DNA from: Coprococcus ammoniilyticus
GTDB taxonomy: Bacteria > Bacillota > Clostridia > Lachnospirales > Lachnospiraceae
Assembly (NCBI RefSeq): GCF_025567345.1
Contig: NZ_JAOQJS010000005.1
Span: forward strand, 248,001-312,000
Length of the DNA: 64,000 nt
Direction: 5' to 3'
The notes below the pieces were generated by a model. That model did no database searches, was not told the origin of the DNA, and was given only the letters and a program-made list of their open reading frames with translations. Of this stretch, positions 1-8,204 are shown piece after piece. Position 1 is the stretch's first letter, and each line of letters opens with the position of its first letter. The translations under genes were made by a program, and so were the position numbers.

Positions 1-63
1 GTAATCCCACATTTTCCTGTATAGTATATGGGTATGTAATTTGTTTGGAGGAGTTATCAAAAG

Positions 64-1386
64 ATGAAAAAACGTGAATCATTTAACAACAAATGGGGAT
101 TTGTCCTCGCCTGTATCGGCTCAGCGGTCGGCATGGGTAATATCTGGATGTTCCCAACCAGAGTATCCCTCTATGGCGGAGGCTCTTATCTGATCCCTTA
201 CTTCATATTCGTTATCCTGATCGGATTCACCGGTGTTATCGGCGAAATGAGTTTCGGCCGTGCTACGAAATCCGGTCCGGTCGACGCTTTTGGCTATGCC
301 TGTGGAACAAAGGGCAAACGAAAGCTTGGCGAAATCCTTGGATTTATACCGGTACTTGGCGCGCTTGCCATGGCAATCGGCTATACTGTCGTAATGGGCT
401 GGATCTTAAAATATATGATCGGTGCATTTACCGGTTCAACACTTGCACCGGAAAATGTGGAATCCTTTGGTGCCGCATTTGGCTCAACCGCTTCTGCATT
501 CGGCAATAACCTATGGCAGATCATTGCACTCGCTGTCGGCATTATCATTCTGATGTTTGGTATCGGAAACGGAATCGAAAAGGCAAATAAGATCCTGATG
601 CCTCTGTTCTTTATCCTGTTTATCATTCTTGCGATCTATACCGCCTGCCAGCCGGGTGCTGCCGAAGGATATAAATATATCTTCCGGATCGAGCCAAAGG
701 TTCTCGCCGATCCAAAGACATGGATCTACGCACTTGGTCAGGCATTTTTCTCCCTGTCTGTTGCAGGAAATGGGACACTGATCTATGGCTCTTATCTGCC
801 GGACGAAGAAAATATACCGGAAGCTGCCGGACAGGTTGCTTTATTTGATACGATTGCTGCATTACTTGCCGCCCTCGTTATCATTCCGGTTATGGCAACG
901 ACCGGTGCACAGTTAGACCAGGGTGGTCCCGGACTTATGTTCATCTATCTGCCTGCCCTGTTCAAATCTATGCCGGGAGGACATATCATCGCCATGATCT
1001 TCTTCGTTGCAGTATTCTTTGCAGGCTTGTCCTCATTGATCAATCTATACGAAGCTCCGATCGCAACGATTCAGGAAAAGCTTGGATTAAATCGTAAATT
1101 ATCCTGTGGTGTGATCGCAGGAATCGGCGTGATCGTATCCATCTGTATTCAGGGAATCGTATCCGGCTGGATGGATGTTCTGTCCATCTATATCTGCCCG
1201 CTTGGTGCAGGACTTGCCGGAATCATGTTTTTCTGGGTATGCGGTAAGAAATATGTAGAGGAGCAGGTAAACCTTGGACGTGAAAAGAAGTTCACAGACA
1301 AATTCCTGCCAATCTGTAAATATGTCTATTGCCCTATCTGCATTCTGGTTTTAATACTTGGAATCGCATTAGGCGGAATCGGCTAA
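64..1386 (+). CDS. NSS-family sodium-dependent transporter
   Basis: Likely a sodium-coupled amino acid or small-solute symporter of the neurotransmitter:sodium symporter (NSS/SNF) family in the cytoplasmic membrane. The N-terminus carries the family hallmark GSAVGMGNIWMFP (about residues 19-31), the unwound TM1 region that binds Na+ and substrate. A GEMSFGRATKSGP stretch follows TM2. About eleven hydrophobic segments fill the 440 residues, as in short bacterial NSS members. The start is well supported: GGAGGAG at 47-53 lies 10 bases upstream of the ATG. It is monocistronic as seen; the next gene converges from the minus strand beyond a large palindrome. The substrate cannot be read from the sequence. 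Confidence 0.9.
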   Translation: MKKRESFNNKWGFVLACIGSAVGMGNIWMFPTRVSLYGGGSYLIPYFIFVILIGFTGVIGEMSFGRATKSGPVDAFGYACGTKGKRKLGEILGFIPVLGALAMAIGYTVVMGWILKYMIGAFTGSTLAPENVESFGAAFGSTASAFGNNLWQIIALAVGIIILMFGIGNGIEKANKILMPLFFILFIILAIYTACQPGAAEGYKYIFRIEPKVLADPKTWIYALGQAFFSLSVAGNGTLIYGSYLPDEENIPEAAGQVALFDTIAALLAALVIIPVMATTGAQLDQGGPGLMFIYLPALFKSMPGGHIIAMIFFVAVFFAGLSSLINLYEAPIATIQEKLGLNRKLSCGVIAGIGVIVSICIQGIVSGWMDVLSIYICPLGAGLAGIMFFWVCGKKYVEEQVNLGREKKFTDKFLPICKYVYCPICILVLILGIALGGIG

Positions 1387-1399
1387 AACAGGGATAATG

Positions 1400-1620
1400 C
1401 GAGATTCAGATACTTCTATTTACAACAATACCCCTATTGAATAACACACTACGATTTCTGTTCGATGCACATGCCTGATTCGTAAATGCTCCTGTGCAAA
1501 CTCGCCCTTTGGGCTCAAACATGCACCCGCATTTACTGGCAATGTGCATTCTCACAACGAAATCTCGTTCATGTTATATCAATAGGGGTATTATTGTAAA
1601 TATAAAATACTTGAATCTCG
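1400..1620. repeat. ~220-bp palindromic intergenic element A
   Basis: The whole gap between two convergent genes is one imperfect palindrome. CGAGATTCA at 1400-1408 is matched by TGAATCTCG at 1612-1620. The arms continue inward through matching copies of CAATACCCCTATTGA and ACGATTTC. Nested inner stems include GTAAATGC/GCATTTAC and GCCC-TTT-GGGC at the tip. RNA from either strand would fold into one long hairpin. It could be a MITE-like repeat, a bidirectional terminator, or both. Confidence 0.7.
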
Positions 1621-1623
1621 GCA

Positions 1624-1914
1624 TTACTCCTCGTCATTAGGAATGCCATTTGCCAGGTATTCATTCCACTTGGCGTTGTTACGCTCCAGTTCTTTTTTCT
1701 GCATGATGCGGTTGCGGTCTGTAAGGATCGCGAGCATCTCATCTACGATCTCCTCCATGGGAAGTGTCTGATAATGTGACAAATAGCCGATCATACGACC
1801 GGCTGTAAAATCTGTATTCAGATTCTGTGTTATAACCTCGCAGAATTCCACCGGATAGCCCCGGTCAAGCATCATCTGATATAGGTTTTTACTTGCTTCT
1901 GATCTTGGTTTCAA
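1624..1914 (-). CDS. Small hypothetical protein (96 aa)
   Basis: No family recognised. The predicted 96-residue soluble protein is acidic at its C-terminus, has no membrane segment or signal peptide, and looks helical, with a charged run near residues 70-85. The start is a TTG with a modest AGGTGA-like site upstream, so the N-terminus is uncertain. It lies 45 bases downstream of psd on the same strand and could be the last gene of the pssA-psd transcript. Its stop abuts palindromic element A. The function is unknown. Confidence 0.6.
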   Translation of the reverse strand: MKPRSEASKNLYQMMLDRGYPVEFCEVITQNLNTDFTAGRMIGYLSHYQTLPMEEIVDEMLAILTDRNRIMQKKELERNNAKWNEYLANGIPNDEE

Positions 1915-1959
1915 TTATGATCACCTGACTATTCTTTCGATATATATCTGCATATCCAA

Positions 1960-2847
1960 TTATGCATCCAAACGGTTCGCTGATCGTCCGATCTGCTCTC
2001 CCATTTTCACCAGTGTTTCCATTCCTGATCCGGTATGTTCCAATAAATCCCGATCCGGTATCACGACATTCTTCTGTGTCAACAGAATGATCGTTGAACC
2101 GCCGAATTCAAATCGTCCTTTTTCAACACCCTTATGAACAAATCCCAAGCCTTGCTGATTATTACTGATCTTACCAACCATCAATGCCCCGACTTCCATC
2201 TGAAGAAGCGTTCCAAACTGCTCCGTCTTTATCAGACAATACTCTCTGGAATTCATCTTGTAGATCGGACAGACATCATTTGCAACCGGGTTCACCGTAT
2301 GCAGAATTCCTGCTATCTTACGCTGTTCGGATTTTCTTCCATCTGCTGCATAGCAATACCTGTGATAATCATCTACCGTCAATCGGATCACATAAATATG
2401 TCCGTCCAGATACCTCTTAGCCAGCTTCTTGTCCTGCAACAACTGTTCCAATGTATACTCGGTGTGTTTAATAAGAAAATGTCCGTTTTCATGGATCTTA
2501 TACACACTGACCTTTCCATCACTTGGGCTAACCAGCGCATTTGCATCCGGATTAACCGGTCGTTCTTCTACTCTGATCTTTCGAGTGAAAAAATCATTAT
2601 ATGAATCAAATATCCGTTTCTCATATAAGGACAGATCAATGCCATTCTTCTTTACAAACCCCGGAACTGCCAGTCCTGAAATCCGGGTATCCAAAAATGC
2701 CCCGCCTATGCGGGACACTACCGGTGACAGAAAGGGACGGATCAGACACCTCGTCACTGCATGTCCATAGATAAATGCAAGCAGGCGATCCTGACCGGTC
2801 TCGCCCTGTCTTTTATGTCCTTTTCGATCTATATATATGATACTCAT
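1960..2847 (-). CDS. psd: Phosphatidylserine decarboxylase proenzyme
   Basis: Converts phosphatidylserine to phosphatidylethanolamine at the membrane. PSD is made as a proenzyme that cleaves itself before a serine, which becomes the pyruvoyl cofactor. The GGST motif at about residues 249-252 (within FGGSTIILL) is the expected cleavage site, with Ser at about 251. The conserved DYHRYCYAADG segment near the middle and the SPSDGKV segment near residue 107 also fit. The 295-residue length is usual for the clostridial branch. It follows pssA by 21 bases on the same strand, so the two consecutive steps of PE synthesis are coupled. Confidence 0.93.
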   Translation of the reverse strand: MSIIYIDRKGHKRQGETGQDRLLAFIYGHAVTRCLIRPFLSPVVSRIGGAFLDTRISGLAVPGFVKKNGIDLSLYEKRIFDSYNDFFTRKIRVEERPVNPDANALVSPSDGKVSVYKIHENGHFLIKHTEYTLEQLLQDKKLAKRYLDGHIYVIRLTVDDYHRYCYAADGRKSEQRKIAGILHTVNPVANDVCPIYKMNSREYCLIKTEQFGTLLQMEVGALMVGKISNNQQGLGFVHKGVEKGRFEFGGSTIILLTQKNVVIPDRDLLEHTGSGMETLVKMGEQIGRSANRLDA

Positions 2848-2868
2848 TTTCTTTTCTCCAATCTTCTC

Positions 2869-3489
2869 CTACCATATATGGAGCATCCGAAGTACAGCCA
2901 ACGTTACAACGCAAACGATGATCGCCAGTGTGCGGTTCTTTGGTTTACGGAATTTGAAATTTGTAATAAACAGCAAACCGACCAGCAGTACCAGCGCATG
3001 AAGGCTGAGCATAAATTCCCGCTTGCCAAGCATCGGCTTAAATACTGCCAGAAGTGGCAGAAGCACAGCCATAGATGTGATCGGAAGTCCCTGATAATAT
3101 TTACGTTTTTCCTCTGTCTCATCCTGTCTGACTTCCTCAGAAACATTGAACCATGCCAGACGGATGAGGCCTGCCAGCACATAGAATAACAGGATCGCAA
3201 CACCAGTCAATCCACGCATTCCCATGCGGTAGCAAAGGATTGCCGGTGAAACTCCAAAGCAGACAATATCCGCCAGAGAATCAATCTGGATTCCAAATCG
3301 TTTTTCAACCTCTGTACGATCTTTCTTGGTCCGTGCAACCTTGCCATCAAACATATCGCACAAACCGGAAATTGCCAGACATACAAGCGCCATCCGGCAG
3401 TCGCCATTTAACGAAAATAACATACCACCGATGGACACCATCAGACTGATATATGTAAGAATTACTGTATAATCATAAACACCTAACAT
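2869..3489 (-). CDS. pssA: CDP-diacylglycerol--serine O-phosphatidyltransferase
   Basis: Makes phosphatidylserine from CDP-diacylglycerol and serine. The CDP-alcohol phosphotransferase signature D-G-x2-A-R...G-x3-D-x3-D is complete: D48, G49, A52, R53, G66, D70 and D74. About six hydrophobic helices span the 206 residues, consistent with an integral membrane enzyme of the PssA type. The start ATG overlaps the end of the upstream flippase-like gene (ATGTTAG), indicating translational coupling. Together with psd downstream it forms a PE synthesis unit. Confidence 0.93.
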   Translation of the reverse strand: MLGVYDYTVILTYISLMVSIGGMLFSLNGDCRMALVCLAISGLCDMFDGKVARTKKDRTEVEKRFGIQIDSLADIVCFGVSPAILCYRMGMRGLTGVAILLFYVLAGLIRLAWFNVSEEVRQDETEEKRKYYQGLPITSMAVLLPLLAVFKPMLGKREFMLSLHALVLLVGLLFITNFKFRKPKNRTLAIIVCVVTLAVLRMLHIW

Positions 3490-4526
3490 TTCTCTACCAC
3501 ACTTTTCTTTTTTCTTCCAATAGTAAAATTTGCAACAATCGTAAATATCGCACTGAGGATCAGTTCCGTATAATACCCCAGTCCACGGGACAATACCATA
3601 CCCGGAAGGAGAAGCATACTTCCAAATACCGGAAGGAAGATATCAAGGAATATCTTCTCACTGATTCCCATTCCGCCCGGAAGCGGCAGCATATCAACTG
3701 CAACCGCGATTGAGCCCTGAAGAAGTATCACGGTAAGCGCCGATGTTCCTTTTAATCCAAATGCAAGATATACGAACCAGGTTGCTGCAAACAACGCAAA
3801 CCGCTGCACCATCGTAATGAGGAATACAACGATCAGCACCTTTTTATTTTCCTGCAAATAAACAGCAGATCCCCGATACTGATCCATCGACTGAACCAGC
3901 TTTTTTGCTCTTGACTTTCTATGTTTTAATATATGGATTCTTTCTAACAAAATATGCCCTTTGATCATAATTGACTTCGCAAAATTCGGATGAAATGCAA
4001 ATACAACCATAATCGCTACACACACCACATTTAATCCCATTCCGAGATAAAACCAGAAGATTGCATCCGATAAATACCGATGTATAAATCCCTGCCCGAA
4101 GATCATCAATGCAATACCAAGCAGTACCAGTACCATCTTATAGATAATGGTTATGATCAACAATACCATCGTTGAGATCGGAATCGGTATATCTTCTTTC
4201 TTCATATAGTAAACCTGTGCCGGCTGACCACCCGATGCAGACGGAGTAATGCAGCTAAAGAAAAAGCCAACGGATGAAAATAAAAAGCAGGTCCATTTCT
4301 TTACCTTTATACCAAGTGAATGCATCAGATAATGAATAATGATAGATTCTCCCCATATGAAGATTATTACACAGATAACGCCGGGAATCAACCAAAACGG
4401 GTTCACAGTTTTAATTATTTCGATGATCCGCCCCATATCCTTGCCATGAAACACACCATAAAGAGTTGCTGCAAAGATCAGAAGCAAAAAAATTATATTA
4501 AATATCCATTTTTTCTTACTCTCCAT
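3483..4526 (-). CDS. Flippase-like/UPF0104 (LPG synthase TM-region) membrane protein
   Basis: Polytopic membrane protein of about 347 residues with roughly eight hydrophobic helices. It has the pattern of the UPF0104/YbhN family, related to the flippase domain of lysylphosphatidylglycerol synthase (MprF). Family-typical segments include SASGGQPAQ near residues 97-105 and a GGMGISEKIF region near residues 285-294. No aminoacyl transferase domain is attached. The overlap with pssA and proximity to psd suggest a role in phospholipid translocation or membrane homeostasis; that is inference. It is the first gene of a three-gene lipid operon. Confidence 0.82.
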   Translation of the reverse strand: MESKKKWIFNIIFLLLIFAATLYGVFHGKDMGRIIEIIKTVNPFWLIPGVICVIIFIWGESIIIHYLMHSLGIKVKKWTCFLFSSVGFFFSCITPSASGGQPAQVYYMKKEDIPIPISTMVLLIITIIYKMVLVLLGIALMIFGQGFIHRYLSDAIFWFYLGMGLNVVCVAIMVVFAFHPNFAKSIMIKGHILLERIHILKHRKSRAKKLVQSMDQYRGSAVYLQENKKVLIVVFLITMVQRFALFAATWFVYLAFGLKGTSALTVILLQGSIAVAVDMLPLPGGMGISEKIFLDIFLPVFGSMLLLPGMVLSRGLGYYTELILSAIFTIVANFTIGRKKKSVVEKC

Positions 4527-4765
4527 ACGTCCTCATTTCCAATTTCACTGCCTTATGCATGAAGCATTTTTACTGTTTCTTTACCATGTCTTTGCCAATA
4601 TCTGTTTCAGTATATCACAACGTTTGAAAAAAATGTTAAATCTGACATTAATATCACATTAATAATATTTAATATTATATTTTCAATAGGAATTTCCAAT
4701 CAATTAACTTTTTTACCATGAAGTGCACCCCTTGTTTTACTTTACAAGGAAAACTTTTCTAATAT

Positions 4766-4811
4766 AGAAAAAAGCAGTCTGTAGAATAAAATTATTCTCA
4801 AAGACCGCTTT
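4766..4811 (-). terminator. Rho-independent terminator after the anti-sigma gene
   Basis: On the minus strand AAAGCGGTCT pairs with AGACTGCTTT across a loop of about 21 bases, followed by a short T run. It lies just beyond the stop of the anti-sigma factor gene at 4839. Confidence 0.75.
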
Positions 4812-4838
4812 CTATGCTGACTTTCGCCAAATATGAAA

Positions 4839-5546
4839 TTATTTCTGCGCCTCTAAAATCTTGGGCTCCTGTCCTTCTTCCCATAAAACAGTTACTTCTG
4901 TTCCATCCTTATGACAGTAAACTACCTTCCGGATCACTGGCAAACTCTCTGTCTCTTCCTCATCACCGGATGCAAATGCTGATGATATAGTGGCACCTTC
5001 CCGGTGTCCACCAAGTGCATGATAGCTCTCTGTCAATTGCCATGATCTGCTCTGACCGGTTGGATCAAGGGAAGTCAGTCCCTGTTCACCGAGATAAAAT
5101 CTTACAATTCCATTTTCCAGTTCCTCTCCTGTACTGATCGTCACGATCTGTCCGCTTCCTAAGAGAGCAGACTGATGCAGATATAACGCTCCATCCATCT
5201 CGACCACTTCCACATTTTCCTGAATACCCTCTGCACCAATCTCCGGCCATACCTCCGACCAGTGTGAAGTAACCGCCCAGTTACCGACTACCCACAAAAC
5301 AGCAAATATCACAATAATGATCAAAGCCCGTCCCCAGACCTTTTTATTTACAAATTTACGAAATCCTTTTACATCCGCACTGTCCTTCATCGGCAAGGCA
5401 AGGTCTGACTTCATCTGCTCCGCAGTTTTTCTGCAAGAATCGCAGGTCTTCATATGTTCTTCTACTAATTTTTTACTTTCTTCGCTGCAAACCCCATCTA
5501 TATATAAAGGAAGCAGATCATTTATCATTTCACATTCTTTTTTCAA
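4839..5546 (-). CDS. Anti-sigma factor with zf-HC2 domain
   Basis: Membrane-anchored regulator that probably holds the adjacent ECF sigma factor inactive until a cell-envelope signal arrives. The N-terminal zinc-finger anti-sigma (ZAS) motif is visible as H31-x3-C35-x2-C38, with a further Cys upstream. A single hydrophobic helix lies near residues 73-92, so the C-terminal ~140 residues are predicted outside the cell as the sensor domain. Its start overlaps the sigma gene stop by four bases (ATGA), the usual coupling for such pairs. The inducing signal is unknown. Confidence 0.88.
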   Translation of the reverse strand: MKKECEMINDLLPLYIDGVCSEESKKLVEEHMKTCDSCRKTAEQMKSDLALPMKDSADVKGFRKFVNKKVWGRALIIIVIFAVLWVVGNWAVTSHWSEVWPEIGAEGIQENVEVVEMDGALYLHQSALLGSGQIVTISTGEELENGIVRFYLGEQGLTSLDPTGQSRSWQLTESYHALGGHREGATISSAFASGDEEETESLPVIRKVVYCHKDGTEVTVLWEEGQEPKILEAQK

Positions 5547-6034
5547 GATAATTCCTCCATTTCATTCATGATCAACAGCCTTGCACGATGATACGTCACT
5601 CGCGCCCAGCTCTCTGTTTTTCCAAATATTACTGCAATTTCCCGAAATGGCAGTTCGCCAAATACTCTCAGATTGAATACTTCCTTATACGGTTCACTCA
5701 GGTTATGAACCAGTTGATGAATCTTCATCGCCTGTTCCCTGTCCACAGTATCTTTGACAAAATCGTGATCCGAGGCCCGTTCTGTCAGTGTCTCATCCGG
5801 TTCAGTCGTTTCCCGTTTCTGTTTTTTCACATAAGTAAAGTAAGTATTCTTTGCAATCTGGCACAACCACACGCGTATATCGCAGTCACCCTTGAATCGG
5901 TCTACTGCCTTTATGGCTTTCATAAATGTCTCCTGCGTAATATCTTCCGCTATATGCGCGTTTTTGCTTAACGCGAAAACATACCGATACAAGTCTGTAT
6001 AATAGTTATTGTAGATTTCTTCTATTGGTACCAA
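5543..6034 (-). CDS. ECF-type RNA polymerase sigma factor
   Basis: A 163-residue sigma-70 family protein of the extracytoplasmic-function class. Region 2 contains the DITQETFMKA core-binding segment near residues 31-40. Region 4 carries a helix-turn-helix (LPFREIAVIFGKTESWARVTYHRAR). Region 3 is absent, as expected for ECF factors. The start is probably TTG at 6034, about 10 bases downstream of a strong GGGAGGTG site. It is followed directly by its anti-sigma factor. A likely autoregulated promoter lies just upstream. Confidence 0.92.
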   Translation of the reverse strand: MVPIEEIYNNYYTDLYRYVFALSKNAHIAEDITQETFMKAIKAVDRFKGDCDIRVWLCQIAKNTYFTYVKKQKRETTEPDETLTERASDHDFVKDTVDREQAMKIHQLVHNLSEPYKEVFNLRVFGELPFREIAVIFGKTESWARVTYHRARLLIMNEMEELS

Positions 6035-6060
6035 TTTGCTTATTCACCTCCCATCACTTA

Positions 6061-6092
6061 TATGACAACGCTCCCGGAAAAACGTTACAGAA
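6061..6092 (-). promoter_or_regulatory. Probable autoregulated ECF sigma promoter
   Basis: On the minus strand TGTAACGT is followed, 17 bases after its AAC, by GTCATAT. This matches the AAC...GTC arrangement of ECF-dependent promoters and ends about 27 bases before the sigma start codon. Self-activation is typical of such loci but is inferred here. Confidence 0.5.
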
Positions 6093-6207
6093 AAATTTAT
6101 ATTTTTTATAATATCCGTCTTGACGACATTTGTCGATGGTGTTTAAATAGATTCTGCTTCTAATGTGTGAAATAAACATTTCAAAATACTACTTTGGGAT
6201 TATAGAT

Positions 6208-7572
6208 ATGAAAACGATAAAGTCAAAAGAAATGGATATGTTAAACGGGGGATTGGTTGGCAAGCTGATCCTTTTTTCACTGCCGCTTGCATTCAGCAGC
6301 ATTTTACAGCAATTATTCAACTCCGCAGATGTCGCTGTTGTCGGCAGATTTGCCGGAGATAATGCGCTCGCTGCAGTCGGAAGCTGTGTGGCTCTGGTCG
6401 GCATCTTTGTCAACCTGATCGTCGGTCTGGCTGTGGGACCAAATGCCGTCCTCGCTAATCTGATCGGTCAGAAACAGCGTGACAAGATCAACGATATGGT
6501 ACATACGATCCTGACATTTGGCACAATCCTCGGACTTGGGCTTATGATCCTCGGCTTTGCCTCTGCCCGGATCATTCTGGAATTATCCGGTACTCCGTCC
6601 GGTGTTCTTGCCGAAGCACTGTTATATATCCGCATCTATTTCTTAAGCATTCCGTTTATGACCGTTTATAATTTTGGAGCTGCCATTCTGCGAAGCTTCG
6701 GCGATACCAGACGACCGATGTTCTACCTTATCATCTCCGGTATCGTAAATGTCATCCTGAATCTGATCCTCGTCATCTGCTTTCATCTGGGTGTTGCCGG
6801 TGTTGCCATTTCCACTGTAATCTCTAATGTTATCAGTGCTGTTATGGTCATGGTATATCTTTACCGCAGAGATGATGAGTTTGCATTCCGGTTCAACCGG
6901 ATGAAGATTGTGCGCCCATATCTGCGCAAGATCCTTCAGATCGGTATTCCATCCGGTATCCAGGGAACCATTTTCTCGATCTCGAATGTTTTTATCCAGA
7001 GTGGTATTAATTCATTTGGCAAATTTGCGATTGCAGGTTCTTCTCTTGCACTTAATTTTGAATATTTTACCTATGACATTGCAAATGCATTTGCACAGGC
7101 AACGGTCACCTTCACCAGCCAGAACTATGGCGCAGGAAACATCAAACGCTGCAAGAAGGTGTTCTGGTTAAATATGCTGTTTGGCATTGTCTTCACAGAG
7201 ATTCTCGCAGTTATCTTTATCGTATGGAGTGACTTTTTCGTCGGGATCTACACAAAAAGTACAGCAGTCGCTGCCTATGCTTTGATCCGTATGTATCATG
7301 TCTGCTCATTGGAAGGTCTAACCACTACTTACGAAGTTGAAAGTGCCGCTCTCCGTGGTATGGGCAAATCAGTGGAACCTGCAATCTTCACCATCTTAGG
7401 AACGGTTGTTTTCCGCTTGATCTGGCTTGGAACAGTCTTCCGCCTGCGGTCAACATTTGACTGGCTGCTGAATGTATATGCGGCTTCATGGATATTTACC
7501 GGATGTGCACTGTTTATCGTGTATGTAAGACATATGAAGAAGGTGGAGGGAAGACAGAAATCAGCGCTTTAG
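6208..7572 (+). CDS. MATE family efflux transporter
   Basis: Predicted multidrug/toxin extrusion antiporter with twelve hydrophobic helices over about 454 residues. The N-terminal segment LPLAFSSILQQLFNSADVAV and the repeated half (IGIPSGIQGTIFSISNVFIQ) are typical of the MatE two-repeat fold. Drug:Na+ or drug:H+ exchange is the family activity; the substrate is unknown. The start is uncertain: an in-frame ATG at 6163 also exists, but neither start has a strong ribosome site. ATG 6208 gives the normal MATE N-terminus. It is divergent from the sigma gene. Confidence 0.88.
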   Translation: MKTIKSKEMDMLNGGLVGKLILFSLPLAFSSILQQLFNSADVAVVGRFAGDNALAAVGSCVALVGIFVNLIVGLAVGPNAVLANLIGQKQRDKINDMVHTILTFGTILGLGLMILGFASARIILELSGTPSGVLAEALLYIRIYFLSIPFMTVYNFGAAILRSFGDTRRPMFYLIISGIVNVILNLILVICFHLGVAGVAISTVISNVISAVMVMVYLYRRDDEFAFRFNRMKIVRPYLRKILQIGIPSGIQGTIFSISNVFIQSGINSFGKFAIAGSSLALNFEYFTYDIANAFAQATVTFTSQNYGAGNIKRCKKVFWLNMLFGIVFTEILAVIFIVWSDFFVGIYTKSTAVAAYALIRMYHVCSLEGLTTTYEVESAALRGMGKSVEPAIFTILGTVVFRLIWLGTVFRLRSTFDWLLNVYAASWIFTGCALFIVYVRHMKKVEGRQKSAL

Positions 7573-7629
7573 GGACTATGAAATAATAGCTTCTTTGGTA
7601 ATTCTGATTAGCTGCCTTTTGCTCATAAA

Positions 7630-7935
7630 TTATTTTATTCCATCCTCCACAATCTTACAAATTGCACCGCCATCTATAACTGCGATAATCTTGCCCTTGG
7701 CTGTTTTACCAATCCTGTCATACAACCGACCGGCACTTGAAGACTCACCCTTGACAGTAAATGGACTGTTTGCAACATAACCACATTTACCAATGCCTTT
7801 GATCTGCACCATAATTGCTTCTGAATCAAACTCATTGTCCGGTTCCTTTTTCAATTTCACCTTCATACCCTTTTCCATAAATTCATTTCCCAGATAATGA
7901 TTACATCCTGTAATTGTAAAATACATATCCTTCAT
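7630..7935 (-). CDS. HIRAN domain protein
   Basis: Small (about 101-residue) stand-alone HIRAN domain. The pattern ITGCNHYLGNEF...VKLKKEPDNEFDSEAI...GKCGYVANSP matches HIRAN, a domain known from HLTF/Rad5 helicases, where it binds 3' single-stranded DNA ends. A role in recognising damaged DNA or stalled forks is plausible but unproven for stand-alone copies. The start is placed at ATG 7935 because AGAAAGGAG lies about 8 bases upstream of it. The longer frame opening at 7959 has no such site and would include the ribosome site. Confidence 0.8.
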   Translation of the reverse strand: MKDMYFTITGCNHYLGNEFMEKGMKVKLKKEPDNEFDSEAIMVQIKGIGKCGYVANSPFTVKGESSSAGRLYDRIGKTAKGKIIAVIDGGAICKIVEDGIK

Positions 7936-8153
7936 ATATACCGACTCCTTTCTGATCATATATTATATCGTGAGCATAGCTCACTCAATGCATTCCGCAA
8001 AATCAATATCCTTGCGAGCAAATAATTTTGCGTTCATTATATCTTGTTGCTCATGAATGTTCCTGTCTTCATGGCTTTATATTAGCAACTATCATGTCCA
8101 AATAAATGTACATCCGAAAATTTCTTTTCATCCACAATATATTATTTAATACT
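7936..8153. other. Intergenic stretch with small dyad
   Basis: No gene seen. It contains the dyad GTGAGC-ATA-GCTCAC (7971-7985) and a TATAAT on the minus strand (7963-7968) that could be the -10 of the HIRAN gene. The 12-mer TCGTGAGCATAG at 7969-7980 recurs at 46941-46952, upstream of another minus-strand gene. Confidence 0.4.
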
Positions 8154-8201
8154 GCAAAGTCGCCAGACACCTGCATTTCTACAGGTATCTGGCGACTTTG
8201 C
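8154..8201. terminator. Long near-perfect hairpin terminator
   Basis: Twenty-base arms (8154-8173 and 8182-8201) starting GCAAAGTCGCCAGA pair with one mismatch around an 8-base loop. It sits immediately after the stop codon of the secreted protein gene at 8205. The tail is AT-rich rather than a clean T run, so it may act as a terminator or as an RNA-stabilising 3' hairpin. Confidence 0.7.
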
Positions 8202-8204
8202 ATT

